Below, piece after piece: positions 50,201 through 60,900 of a stretch of DNA of 64,000 bases. Numbering within the stretch: the stretch's first letter is position 1; each line of letters opens with the position of its first letter. The position numbers and the translations under genes were made by a program. Origin of the DNA: Plecoglossus altivelis (taxonomy: Eukaryota; Chordata; Actinopteri; Osmeriformes; Plecoglossidae); the NCBI GenBank assembly GCA_036571765.1, contig BROE01000020.1, forward strand, positions 2,169,130 to 2,233,129. The letters run 5' to 3'. The notes beneath the pieces are model-generated. The model did not search any database and was not told the DNA's origin. It worked only from the letters and a program-made list of their open reading frames with translations.

Positions 50201-51120
50201 TGCGCATGTTTTGCCTCTAAGTATTTACAGTAAGGCAACCTTAGAGGATGTAAGCTTTATTGAATATTTAAAGTAGGGGAAACTATATATCAGGTATATA
50301 CTTCGTTTTCAGTTTCTCATAAATGTATTGTTGTATTCTAATCATAATGTAATGCAATGTGCACCTTTCCTTTAATATGGATGTGGTTATAATATATTTT
50401 ATTATTTGCTGTAATTTGTCACACTTTAAATGTGTAGTGCTGTCTTAAGTATAAGACTTTAACTCCTAAAATGTACCACATGGTCTGGAATATTTATACC
50501 TCTTTGGATGAATTATAACATAATGAAAAAATGCAATATTATGGTATACTAATTCATAATCGTGGAGGTCCTTGCATTACAATTTGTTTTTTGTTTTTCA
50601 TTTTTTACTTCAACAACATTTTTTGTTGTTGCACCATTTAACTTTACTTCATTATATTGCTTTTGTTAAGCAGGGCAATGTCTTCTTTTTACCTCATGAG
50701 TGTTTGTGCTCTCAGGTGTCATGAGTGCTAATGAAGCGTAAACGTGTTTCAGATGCATCTGTAGTCACAGCCACCCAACAGAGGGCAGTACAACTATATT
50801 TATGCATGTGCTGCCTAGGTTACACAATGGCCTATCTAAAGTCTTTCAATCTGGATTAAACAAAAAATCAGCAGTTCAACTGATACATTTAGCTTTCGAA
50901 CTACCCTTAACCCAGCCTGGTCCTTACCCGACTCTCCTACATTTCATTTGTACAGAGAGTCTGAGATCTATCTATTGACAAACATTATTTCTGTTAAGGC
51001 GGGAACTCTGCTGAAGTTTAAAACCATTGTGAATGAAGTGAATGAATGCAATCGCTGCCCAACTAATATGTTATGACGACTGTACAACATAATTTAGTAT
51101 TTGAACTAGATATAGACAGA
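50201..51120. other. Non-coding, no gene seen
   Basis: AT-rich sequence with a TTTTTTGTTTTTCATTTTTT tract near 50590. If there is a minus-strand promoter at 50.1-50.2 kb, this is its upstream flank. Confidence 0.55.
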
Positions 51121-51662
51121 TGTGACAATCAGGCCTCCCAGCCATAGAACTCAGCCACTGGAGTACAAAGTGGGCACTCCCTTTCACACACCTGCACACT
51201 GTTAGAGTAATCAGTCCACTTCCCTGCTCCAGTACTCAACTATACCTACTGTAAGACAGTCACTCCCTTCGCTATTGGAAAAGTCTTGTTACAGTAATAT
51301 TGTGCTGACAATCCCAAACAATTTTGACAATGATTCTTTATTATGCCAACCTTGTTTTTCTGCAGCAACCCTGTCTGCTCTCCCTTGATTATAACAAGCT
51401 GCCGTGATCTCGACCTTGCCTGTCTCATGGATACTGAGCTTGTCCTTTGTCACCTAGTCCGCCCACGCCTGACTTGCGCTTGTGACCTGACTACCGTCTC
51501 TGACCTCCTTCTTTGCTCTATTTATCTGTGTATGACCTCTACTTGTCTGGCTACGTCTAATAAAACCAGCGCTCGGATCCGGTACCTTCTATCCTGGGAT
51601 TCTGTCAGTTACCCCAGGGATGCCCCAAGTCTTTTATATCTTATAGTGTGTGATGTGTGACA
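51121..51662 (+). repeat. Possible solo LTR fragment
   Basis: The stretch starts TGTGACAATC and ends GATGTGTGACA. It contains CTTGCCTGTCTCATGGATAC, GACCTCTACTTGTCTGGCTA and a polyadenylation-like TCTAATAAAACC about 100 bp before the end. Pyrimidine-rich CCTG/ACTACG wording followed by AATAAA is typical of fish gypsy-type LTRs. I see no internal retroelement genes and no certain target duplication, so this is only a likely assignment. Confidence 0.35.
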
Positions 51663-52284
51663 GTACACATCTGTTTTACATTTTGCATTTGATAACCATC
51701 ACAATGAGTAAAAAAATCCAACTGGGGTTGGTATTTTATTCAAAGCAGGCAGGCAGACAGGGTTTTAACAAAGGAGAATTTTAAAATGTTGCCATGAATC
51801 TCCCTACATTGTTGTACTGTGTGTCTGTCAGTCCTGTTCTACACCTGGCTCCTGTGTGGGTTCAGCGTCAGCTCCAAGGAATGCTATTCCCTCCCATTAT
51901 TATTTTTTACTTCAGCAATACGTTTTTGCCTTTTTAAGGTATTGTTGCCTTGTAACAACCACTTACCGGTCAGTGATGGCAGGTCTGTAATAGGCAGTTC
52001 ACAAGTTTAGTAACACACCGGCGATAAAATAAATTATATGATTTTATTGAGGAGGGGTTGGTAGTAAGCCGAGCACGATTGAGTGGTGGAGGCTTGTATG
52101 AGAGCCAAGCTTGGGGTCCTGTACTTACAAGAGTGTAAATACTGGGATGCACAGGAATGAATAATGATGTGAAGGATGCATACATATTTACCAGCAGATC
52201 TCCGGGAAATCCGGACAGACTACAGTGTGTTGCAAAGATGAAAGAGTGACACGCTAGCACAATGACCAGAGGAACAGAAGAGAC
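51663..52284. other. Non-coding flank of the large LINE
   Basis: Short unique stretch between the LTR-like segment and the LINE tail. No exon recognised. Confidence 0.55.
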
Positions 52285-52373
52285 TTAGTCAGAATCAGAA
52301 TTGGTTTTATTCGCCATGCAAGATATACAAGCACAGAATTTACTGTGGCAGGGAAGTGCAAACATAGAACATA

Positions 52374-53679
52374 CAGTCATGGTCAAAATTGTTGGCACCC
52401 CTGACATTTTTCCAGAAAATGAGGTATTTCTCACAGAAAAGTATTGAAATTACACATGTTTTGCTATGCACATGTTTATTTCCTTTGTGTGTATTGGAAT
52501 AACACAAAAAAAACAGGAAAAAAGCAAATTTGACACAATTTCACACAAAACTCAAAAGATGGGCCGGACAAAATTATTGGCACCCTTTCAAAATTGTGGA
52601 TGAATAAGTTTGTTTCAAGCATGTGATGCTCCTTTAAACTCACCTGGGGCAAGTAACAGGTGTGGGCAATCTAAAAATCACGCCTAAAAGCAGATAAAAA
52701 GGAGAGAAGTTGACTCAGTCTTTGCATTGTGTTCCTGTGTGTGCCACACTAAGCATGGAGAACAGAGAGAGGAACAGAGAACTGTCTGAGGCCTTGAGAA
52801 CCAAACTTTTGGAAAAATATCAACAATCTCAAAGTTGCAAGTCCATCTCCAGAGATCTAGATGTTCCTTTGTCCACAGTGCGCAAAATGATCAAGAAGTT
52901 TGCAACGCATGGCATTGTAGCTAATCTCCCTGTACGTGGACGGAAGAGAAAAATTGATGAAAGGTTGCAACGCAGGATAGTCCGGATGGTTGATAAGCAG
53001 CCCCAAACAAGTTCCAAAGAGATTCAAGCTGTCCTGCAGGCTCAGGGTTCATCAGTGTCAGCGCGAACTATACGTCGAAATTTGAATGAAATGAAACGCT
53101 ATGGCAGGAGAACCAGGAGGACCCCACTGCTGACACAGAGACATAAAAAGCAAGACTACAGTTTGCCAAAATGTACATGAGTAAGCCAAATTCCTTCCGG
53201 GAGAACGTCTTATGGACAGATGAGACCAAGATAGAGCTTTTTTGTAAAGCACATCGTTCTACTGTTTACCCCCATTGAACACCTATGGAGAGATCTTAAA
53301 ATTGCTGTTGGGAAAAAGCACCCATCCAATATGAGAGACCTGGAGCAGTTTGCAAAAGAAGAGTGGTCCAAAATTCCGGGAGAGAGATGTAAGAAGCTTA
53401 TTGATGGATATAGGAAGCGACTGATTTCAGTTATTTTTTCCAAAGGCTGTGCAACCAAAATTAAGTTAAGGGTGCCAATAATTTGTCCGGCCCATCTTTT
53501 GAGTTTCGTGTGAAATTATGTCAAATTAGCTTTTTTCCTGTTTTTTTGTGTTATTCCAATACACACAAAGGAAATAAACATGTGCATAGCAAAACATGTG
53601 TAATTTCAATACTTTTCTGTGAGAAATACCTCATTTTCTGGAAAAATGTCAGGGGTGCCAACAATTTTGGCCATGACTG
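52374..53679 (+). mobile_element. Tc1/mariner transposon with about 215-bp terminal inverted repeats, internally deleted
   Basis: The ends are perfect inverted copies starting CAGTCATGG (52374) and finishing CCATGACTG (53679), each flanked by TA (52372-52373 and 53680-53681), the Tc1 target duplication. The inverted repeats run about 215 bp (to about 52588 and from about 53466) and stay very similar, so this is a young copy. It lies inside the 3' region of the minus-strand LINE, whose sequence resumes on both sides, so it inserted after that LINE. At 1306 bp it is shorter than full Tc1 elements of this long-TIR type because part of the transposase gene is missing. Confidence 0.95.
52755..53513 (+). 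pseudogene. Tc1 transposase, deleted and frameshifted
   Basis: From Met at 52755 an ORF runs to 53180. It has a paired-type helix-turn-helix (KLLEKYQQSQSCKSISRDL, STVRKMIKKF), a basic GRKRK hook and a second HTH (TSSKEIQAVL, SARTIRRNL). A frameshift near 53150 moves the frame to one reading FRENVLWTDETKIELF, which includes the first catalytic Asp. After about 53265 the sequence jumps to PIEHLWRDLKIAVGKK at 53271, with the third catalytic residue (Glu), and continues to the right TIR. Roughly 100 residues that should hold the second catalytic Asp are missing. The copy is non-autonomous but its ends look mobilisable. Confidence 0.92.
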
Positions 53680-53936
53680 TATATGAAACATAATGCAGGT
53701 AGATGAAAATATAATAAAAATCTATTATGAAATACAAATAAGATAAAAAGTGGACACCAGCTGTACAGATGGGGTTCATATAACTATAGTAAGTGGGGTG
53801 TATATAGTGCAGGGGGGGTATAAACACAGTGTGTGCAACAGTAGTGCAACAGTGGGAGGGGGGATATATACAGGGGGATGGTATATACACAGTAGTGCAA
53901 AATCACAGTAGTAGTTTTAAGTTGTCATGTCATGTG

Positions 53937-55007
53937 CTAAAGTGGCTTGTGCAGAGTGCAGTAGGAGAATCCCGGAGCGAGGGTGTGGGGGTGTTGGTAG
54001 TTTGTGGCAATGTCATACTGAGTCGTTAGCCCTGTTGAAGAGGGCAATAGCAGAGGGGTAGAAGCTGTTCCTTTGGCAAGAGGTTTTGGTCCGGATGGAC
54101 CGCAGCTTCCTGCCAGAGGGAAGCAGCTGAAGCAAAGATTGTCCAAGAGTGGGGGATCGACCACAATCTTTCTCACTCGACTCAAGGACCTCGAGGTGTG
54201 CAGGTCCTCAAGGGATGGCAGGTTGCAGCCCATCACCTTCTTGGCGGCATGAATGATGCGCTGCAGTCTGCTCTCGTCCTTGGCAGTGGCAGCAGCGTAC
54301 CAGACGGTGATGGAGGAGGTGAGGATGGACTCAATAATGGCCGTATAGAATTGCACCATCATTGTCTTTGGCAGGTTGAATTTCTTCAACTGCCGCAGGA
54401 AGTACATCCTATGCTGGGCTTTCTTAACCAGTGAGGCGGTGTTCAGCTCCCACTTGAGGTCCTGGGAGAGTGTGGTGCCCAGGAAATGGAGGGACTCAAC
54501 AGTGTTGACCTGGTAGTCGCACAGGGTGATGGGGGAGAGTGGGGCTGGGTCCTTTTTGAAGTCCACAACCCTCTCCAATGTCTTCAGAGCATTTAACTCG
54601 AGGTTGTTCTGGGTACACCAGGTCGTCAGCTTCCCTCCTGTAGTCAGACTCATCTCTACCGGAGATGCAAACTTCAGGAGCTTGACAGACGGGTGACTGG
54701 AGTGGTGTTTGGGGAGTCCTAATGCTGATGGGTGAAGTGTAGGGCTATACTAACTGCGTCACCCACAGACCTGTTGGCTCTGTAGGCGAACTGCAGGGGG
54801 TCCAGGAGAGGGTCCGTGATATTCTTGAGGTGTGCCAGCACCAAGCGCTCAAATGACTTCATTACAACAGATGTGAGTGCGACAGGTCTGTAGTCGTTCA
54901 GTCCGGTTGGTCTGGACTTGGGCACAGGGATGATGGTGGAGGATTTGAGGCAGGCTGGCACGTGGCATGTCTCCAGGGAGGTGTTGAAGATGTTGGTGAA
55001 CACTGGG
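53937..55007 (-). pseudogene. Reverse transcriptase remnant of the 52-57 kb LINE, catalytic core deleted
   Basis: Blocks 55003-54719 (PVALTSVVMKSFERLVLAHL, DPLQFAYRANRS) and 54653-53937 (LTTWCTQNNLELN, ESLHFLGTTLSQDLKW, MYFLRQLKKFNLP) are standard LINE RT segments. Between them only about 65 bp remain, reading SVKLLKFAS and then LTTW. The segment that normally carries the first catalytic Asp (FSSAFNT-like), the PQG block and the xADD motif is gone, more than 100 residues by comparison with the family. This copy cannot encode an active RT. Confidence 0.85.
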
Positions 55008-55371
55008 GACAGCTGGTCCGCACAGTGCTTCAGCGTGGCAGGGGAGACAGTGTCCGGTCCCCCGCTTTGCGGGGGTTCTGTTTCTTGAACACTTTGTTGA
55101 CTTCACTCTCTTGAATAGAAAGAGTCAGCATTGTGTAGGTATTGATGGTTGATGTGGTGGGGGGTGGGGAAGGTGTCTGCAGTGGCATGGGGGTGTTAAA
55201 GGACTGTCCGATTGTCTTTCAAATCTGCAGTAGAACTCATTCAGGTCGTCGGCCAGGCGGGAGTCATTAGTGGTGGGTGTGGCTTTGGGCTTGCAGTTTG
55301 TGATCTGCCTGAGCCCCCTCCAGACAGAAGTAGAGTCATTTGCAGAGAATTGGTCTTTCAGTTTCTCTGAG

Positions 55372-55622
55372 TACAAGTTCAAGTTCAAGTTGTGCTTTAT
55401 TGTCATTCCGCTACATGCGGGTGCATACAGTGGAACGAAATGTCATGCCTCACAGAGCCACGGTGCTACATAAGTACAGACATTCAACAGTACAGACAAA
55501 CAATTTAAAATAAATATAACATTTTTCCTATACATAAACTAAACAGGATACAAACTATACAAACTGTACGAATACAGTACAGTCTTTAGTGCAGTACCGT
55601 CATTTAGCGTCCCTTACCGCCC
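55372..55622 (-). repeat. LINE 3'-tail insert nested in the large LINE
   Basis: On the minus strand this block ends in TGACAATAAAGCACAACTTG followed by repeated AACTTG. It contains the same roughly 100-bp segment (CACCGTGGCTCTGTGAGGCA, ACATTTCGTTCCACTGTATG) as the copies near 3560 and 43565. It splits the LINE linker between the KSYLVGR-like and YSEKLKDQF-like codons, so it is a separate later insertion of a 5'-truncated retroelement in the same orientation. Its exact left edge is uncertain by about 10 bp. Confidence 0.8.
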
Positions 55623-56089
55623 TACTAAATAACTTTTAGACTCCTTGAATCTGTACCTGTCCCCACTTTTAAATGCCTCCTCTTTCTTGGACCTCAGACA
55701 TCTGAGTTTAGCTGTAAACCAGGGTTTGTCGTTGTTGTAGCTCACCCTGGTTCGTGTTGGTATGCAGGAGTCCTCACAGAAGCTGATGTACGACGTTACC
55801 TCCTCAGTGAGCTCATCCAGGCCATTTGTGGCCACTGTTTGTGTGTCCTCACAGCATGTTTGCAGAGTTTAAGTTTCTGCCTGTATGCAGGAATCAGGTG
55901 GATCATGATGTGGTAAAAGTGTGCCAGTGCTGCACGAGAGACAGCATGATAAGCTTTGCTGGCTGTGGTGTAGCAGTGATCTAGGGTATTTCCCTCTCTG
56001 GTGGAGCAATTGATTTGTTGATGTTCCCAGGGATTTAGGGATGATTAGTGAATCCGGGTGAGTTCGCTTCACTTTCATAATCTGATCGA

Positions 56090-56530
56090 GCCCGGTGTCA
56101 GGTAAACTCAGACCAAAATGAAGGATGCCAACTTAAAAGGGTTTGTAAAAAACGATTCCAGGTCGGGGGAACAATGTCTCACAATCACCTACACATCCAC
56201 ACACCAGCAGTGGTTAATATAAAAACAAATGCCTCCACCCTTCCTTTTTCCAGACAGGGCTGCGTCTCGGTCCGCTCTTAGCAGCTGAAATTCGGACAGG
56301 TCAAGCAGAGTGTCATGATCTTGTCGAACAGCCATGTTTCGGTGAAGCACATGGCCGAGGAAAAGAGAAAGTCCTTGTTTTTCACCATGGTTAGCTGGAG
56401 TTCGTCCATTTTATTGTGAAGTGAGCGCACGTCAGAGAGGAAGAGACTCGGCAGCGCTGGCCGGCTACCTCGTCTCCTAAGTCGGACAAGCGAGCCCGTG
56501 CGTTTCCCTCTCCTTCGGCAACGGTGTAAC
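56090..56530 (-). pseudogene. APE-type endonuclease remnant of the same LINE
   Basis: Minus-strand translation gives LPSLFLSDVRSLHNKMDEL, then FLFSSAMCFTETWL, and in another frame LLRADRDAALSGKRKGGG-like sequence. This is the N-terminal half of the apurinic-like endonuclease of CR1/L2-type LINEs (the FTETWL block carries the catalytic Glu). Stops and frameshifts follow, and the rest of the domain down to about 55835 is barely readable. Confidence 0.7.
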
Positions 56531-56768
56531 TGTTTCAGGGCTCAGACAATACCAAGTGTAGCGTTGAACAATATATCCACAAGTTCTGCCTCCGGGAGCA
56601 GAAAAGTGGAGATCAAGTCAGCAGGAGTAGTTCCCCTGATGTTTAAGAGTTCTTCTTTTGTTAGAGAAATCCGCAGATCTTGGCTCAATTTAGAATTTAT
56701 AAACAAAACGAGACAAACAATCACGCACGATCCTGCCTAGGCGGCCATTCGCGGCGCTATCTTGGATG

Positions 56769-57843
56769 CAGAACTTGTTATTGAAAACGAGGAGGGAGTT
56801 TGAGGTTCAGTTGCATTCCTCCGTGTTTTAGGTATGCTAGTGTGTAAGAGTTAATTGTAGTGAAGGAGGAGTTTTGGCACTGTCTTAATCCCAAACTTCA
56901 GTTAATATAACTCCAATTGTGCATTTCATTTGATGTAAATGATTTGTGTCTATATACTCTAAATTACACATACATATATACTATCTTCATTACATACCTA
57001 AATTACATATTGGAATGCATGACAGTTTGACTGCATTTCCAAAGAAAAATGAAAAGGAATTGTGGTTTCTACATTTGTTCTTGCCTTTTAATGTCAGATT
57101 ATAATACCAGTGAGCACCTTGTTGTTCAAAAACCAATATTTTTTCCCTGTAAAGTTGAACAGTTTGGCATATCATACATAGAACAGATAATTGTTTTACC
57201 TTAATAAAGTATGAAACACAACAACTAATGGATAAGCACACATAAAAATGTTTGTTTGATAAAACATTAGAATCCTGGGTCATTCTGATGAGATGCATCA
57301 TCAACGAAGGTGTCAAAGATGTCAAAAGATTAGTCAATTCTGTGCAAGAGTCAAATTGGAACTTTCCATTGTTTCTATTTTCAAGCTTCTCACTAACTCT
57401 AATTTATTAAACTTGACATACAAAATCAATTATGCATTAGAGTACTTTATACTTAGAAGGGAAGCTGAATGTTGAGCATTTTACCTGGCATTTAAGTCAA
57501 ACTGCCACATAAACTTGAGCAATCATTCTGTTTGGTCTTCACTGCACACGTTTATACTTTGTGTACAGGATGTGGTGTAGCAGCTTCCTGAGTAGCAAAG
57601 GCTTGCAAGCGCATTAAGGCGTTTGTCTTTTTGTCAGGTTTCTGCATTGGGTAGACTCAAGAGTAGACTTCTGACTGGTATTCACTTCAGAGTAAGAGTA
57701 TTAACTTTAGCATCAGCTTTAGTGAATGTGGCTGGATTGACGATAACACTGGTATTGGGGGAATCAATAGCCTAATTACTTGTATGAGCATCAGCGTGGT
57801 CAGAGAAGACACTAAGGTTAAAGAGAAAGGGTAGGTAGATGAA
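56769..57843. promoter_or_regulatory. Upstream region of the kinase gene
   Basis: About 1.1 kb between the LINE 5' end and the kinase start codon. It should hold the 5' UTR and perhaps the promoter unless a non-coding first exon lies further left. I see no CpG island and no convincing TATA box. The LINE 5' end (GC-rich, 56740-56768) borders it and could contribute promoter activity. Confidence 0.4.
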
Positions 57844-57993
57844 ATGGCATCCATCATCATGCGCATCCTGCACTTGGGAGCTGAGAAAAAGAAGGTCAAA
57901 TACTATGAAAACTTACAAAGGGATATTGACCCACGAGAGACGTGGGAGACACAAGGAGAACTTGGAGATGGGGCATTCGGGAAGGTCTATAAG
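57844..57993 (+). CDS. Kinase exon 1 (residues 1-50, start codon and Gly-rich loop)
   Basis: ATG at 57844 sits in a fair Kozak context (GAAATGG). The 50 codons carry a basic leader (EKKKVKYYEN), then RDIDPRETWE and GELGDGAFGKVYK, colinear with the N-termini of SLK and STK10. The exon ends in AAG followed by donor GTAAGA at 57994, phase 0. I chose this Met because family homology starts right at it. I cannot tell whether a non-coding exon lies upstream. Confidence 0.93.
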
Positions 57994-60900
57994 GTAAGAA
58001 AGCTACAAACTGTGCCCCAATACTTACCCTTACATAACTGTACTACTTAAAAATATCCCAAATAACCAAGCTGTTAAATAATATAAAAACATATGAGCAG
58101 GGACGTCTGTCAAACAATTATGAACAGTTAAAACCTGTGGCGATACCTTCCAGCTATAAGTTGAATTTAGTCAGATGCACATAAGTATTGTATTACCCTT
58201 TATTCCCTAATAAAGGACAGCATAATTTACTATACATAAACTTTAGGTAAAAAGCTAATTATTTAAGTTCTTCCCCTCTGCTTTATTACATTTGTATTTG
58301 TAATACATTTGTAATAAAAATGTCACCTTGAACCTTTATGCTGTTTTTCCTCCTTGCCCACTTCTAAAATCTCTTTCTTCTTAGACCATCACAGGAACAC
58401 GTTAATATTACACCAGTCTATAATCTGATGAACGAACTCTGCTTGAGCATTCCAGTAAGTGTAATTGGAAGTTGTGAGTGCTGGCATAGTGGTATTTCCC
58501 AACCAAAAAACTATGTCCCATGGACCCAAATGTCACTCAAGGGTGAAGGGTAAGACTGGATAAATAGATAACTAATAAAATAACTGCCCAAAATTACTAT
58601 TACTGCAGGATAGTATTTGAAACTAAATGCATCCATCGAAAGTCCTAGATACTGGAACACCCAACATCAACAGTCTCCTGACTGTTCGCATTGTCAGGCT
58701 GCACACCCATCAAATTTACTTCAGCCTTTAAGTAAACTGAACTCTAAGAGGATGCAGGGTCAAGTGATAGCGAGGCAAGGCCAGCAAACCTGTCAGAGAA
58801 GTTTAGATGAGGAGAGGTTGGCAGTGACAATAGACTGTGACAGATAATGGCATTAGCCTTTAACTTGACCACCGTACTACCAAGCTTAAGTTCAAGTAAG
58901 TGGATGCAAGTGGCACAAGGTGTCAAATTGTCATGCCATTCCAGACTCCCTGACTTCAGTTGGAGCTACCGCAGTGGGTGGGGATGAATACTTTACCTGG
59001 GAGGGATAGAGGTAGCTCTAATTTGTTCAATGGTGGTTTCAAGTGTGTGCTCCATGTTTTTTATTAATCCAAACTAGTATACTGTCTTTAAAAACATTCC
59101 CTAAAACACTTCAAAATAAAAAAAGATCGACAATCATCCTCAGTTCAATGACACTGCCCATGCATTTCAATTCAGTTGCAGACAAAAATCTACGACTCCA
59201 CCAAATAATTTCTGTCTGTCTTTGGGCTAGGAGAAAATAAACAGAAAACTTCACAGATTGTGCATTACGCTGGAATGTACCTAATGACGTCTACAGGATT
59301 AGAAAGGCAGCTGCAGAGCCTTTATCCATGCAAAAAGAGAATAATAAAGCACTTTTGGAAAGGATTTTGACACTGAAGCTTTCAGTTGTACACAATTATC
59401 TCTGCTTTCTTGATCTGTAATGATCCACTTTCAAATAGGCAGTTACAACAAATCTGAAACTAATTGAGACTAGAATTGAAATGAGCAATGGGTTGAACTA
59501 AATTTCAAAATTGAGAATATGAAGGTGGTTTCTTATCAATGTTCGTGGTTTAAATGATTAACCACATATTGTTCGGTTGCATTGAGAAGTGTCAGGGAAC
59601 TGTCTTTGTTGGGATGTAATGATTGATTTAGAGTGATATGCATCTGTGAATTATGAACAGTACAACAGGGTATGACATGTCTGTACTTTTGACCCCACTT
59701 TGCTTGTGTCTTAACCTATACATAAAGATCCTGATTAAACTATTATGTTATGACTTGAAAATGGTATCACTGACTACATTATGTTGAATAAAGACAATGT
59801 GTAGGTATGTAGCTAAAATTTAATCATTTTTTGCAAACAATATCTACTCAGCTTTAATTGAGACCACTGTGACAAGCCTTTACTTACATATTTAACTTAC
59901 TTATCCCATGTCCTTGTGACTAGGTGCAGAACAAGAACAAAGGTACCGCAGCAGCTGCTAAAGTGATCAAGGTGCGCAATGAGGAGCAGCTTGAAGACCA
60001 CATTACTGAAATTGACATTCTGGCAACCTGTCATCATGACAACATTCTTGCATTTATGGATGCTACCTTCTTTGAGGGTTGGTTATGGGTGAGGAATTTG
60101 TTGGTCTATGAATAGTAACTGGAGAACATGTTAGACAATAAACACATGTTCTAACATGACTTTATGGTAATCAAGTCTGAACACTCAGTGTGAATCTGCG
60201 TTTGTTCTTGTGAAAGACTAATGTGCAAAATAAAGTAGAATATTTATTTGCTTTAGAACAAAAAACATAAGGACAGCCTTGCAATTAAGTTGCTATTAAA
60301 TACCATCTCAAACTAGTAGTGCCTTCTTTTAAGAACTATAAAATGGATTAGAGTTTGGCAGTGTAATTGATCAAGCTGACCAAGTCTGATGAAATGGAAA
60401 TACTTATTAGAGAGAAAATAGTTTTAGTCAATTTGTGTGGTAATTAATCGTTATTGAGAGAGCCTGTTTCTCTGTTCCAGATCATGGTAGAATTTTGTCC
60501 AGGAGGTGCATTGGATGACATCATACTTGGTAAGTGCTTTTAATATTTTTTTGTGATGATTTATTATTTGAAAAAATAAAATGTTGAATGCATACATTTG
60601 AAATGTATTAGAGAATGTTATTTTCAAATGCCTAGGTCAGAATCAGAAATCAGATTTATTGAAAGTTGTTTTAATAAATAGATTATATAAACAGATATAT
60701 TTGCTGTGTAAGTTTTCACAAACAATTCATTTACTCTGGAATAAAGGTGCAGTCTCTAACTCGGTGTAACAGTATATACATTATTATATAAACATATGAA
60801 ATATAGATTTAAATATTTTATAAAAACATAAAATAACAACTTAGTTGGTGTAAAGTGAAGTAAAGTGAAAGATGGATTTTATGACATGCCAGTGACAATT

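Larger units (their letters stand above)
52285..56768 (-). mobile_element. Large degenerate LINE (L2/Rex1-like, CR1-type) with nested insertions
   Basis: Read on the minus strand the element starts near 56768 with a CCAAGAT-type 5' end, then a 5' region, an endonuclease remnant (about 56520-56100), a linker (55835-55614 and 55370-55200), a reverse-transcriptase remnant (55007-53937) and a 3' region. It ends near 52285 with a tail whose reverse complement begins GTCAGAATCAGAA. The same tail ends the related copy at 60643. The 3' region is interrupted by the Tc1 at 52374-53679, and the linker by a LINE-tail insert at about 55372-55622. Protein-level matches are to fish CR1/L2/Rex1-type LINEs. 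I cannot choose the exact subfamily without a repeat library. Confidence 0.85.

Noticed and set aside
52710..52754. Upstream Met for the Tc1 transposase
   Set aside because: The 15 residues before Met at 52755 are not like transposase N-termini. The family start aligns with the later Met.
53606..53890. Minus-strand frame of 94 codons
   Set aside because: It runs from the Tc1 inverted repeat into LINE 3' UTR sequence, so it is a chance frame over two mobile elements.
55125..55406. 93-codon frame starting MTIKHNLNLNLYSEKL
   Set aside because: Its first residues translate the nested LINE tail (AACTTGAACTTG) and only the later part is LINE linker, so the joined frame is accidental.
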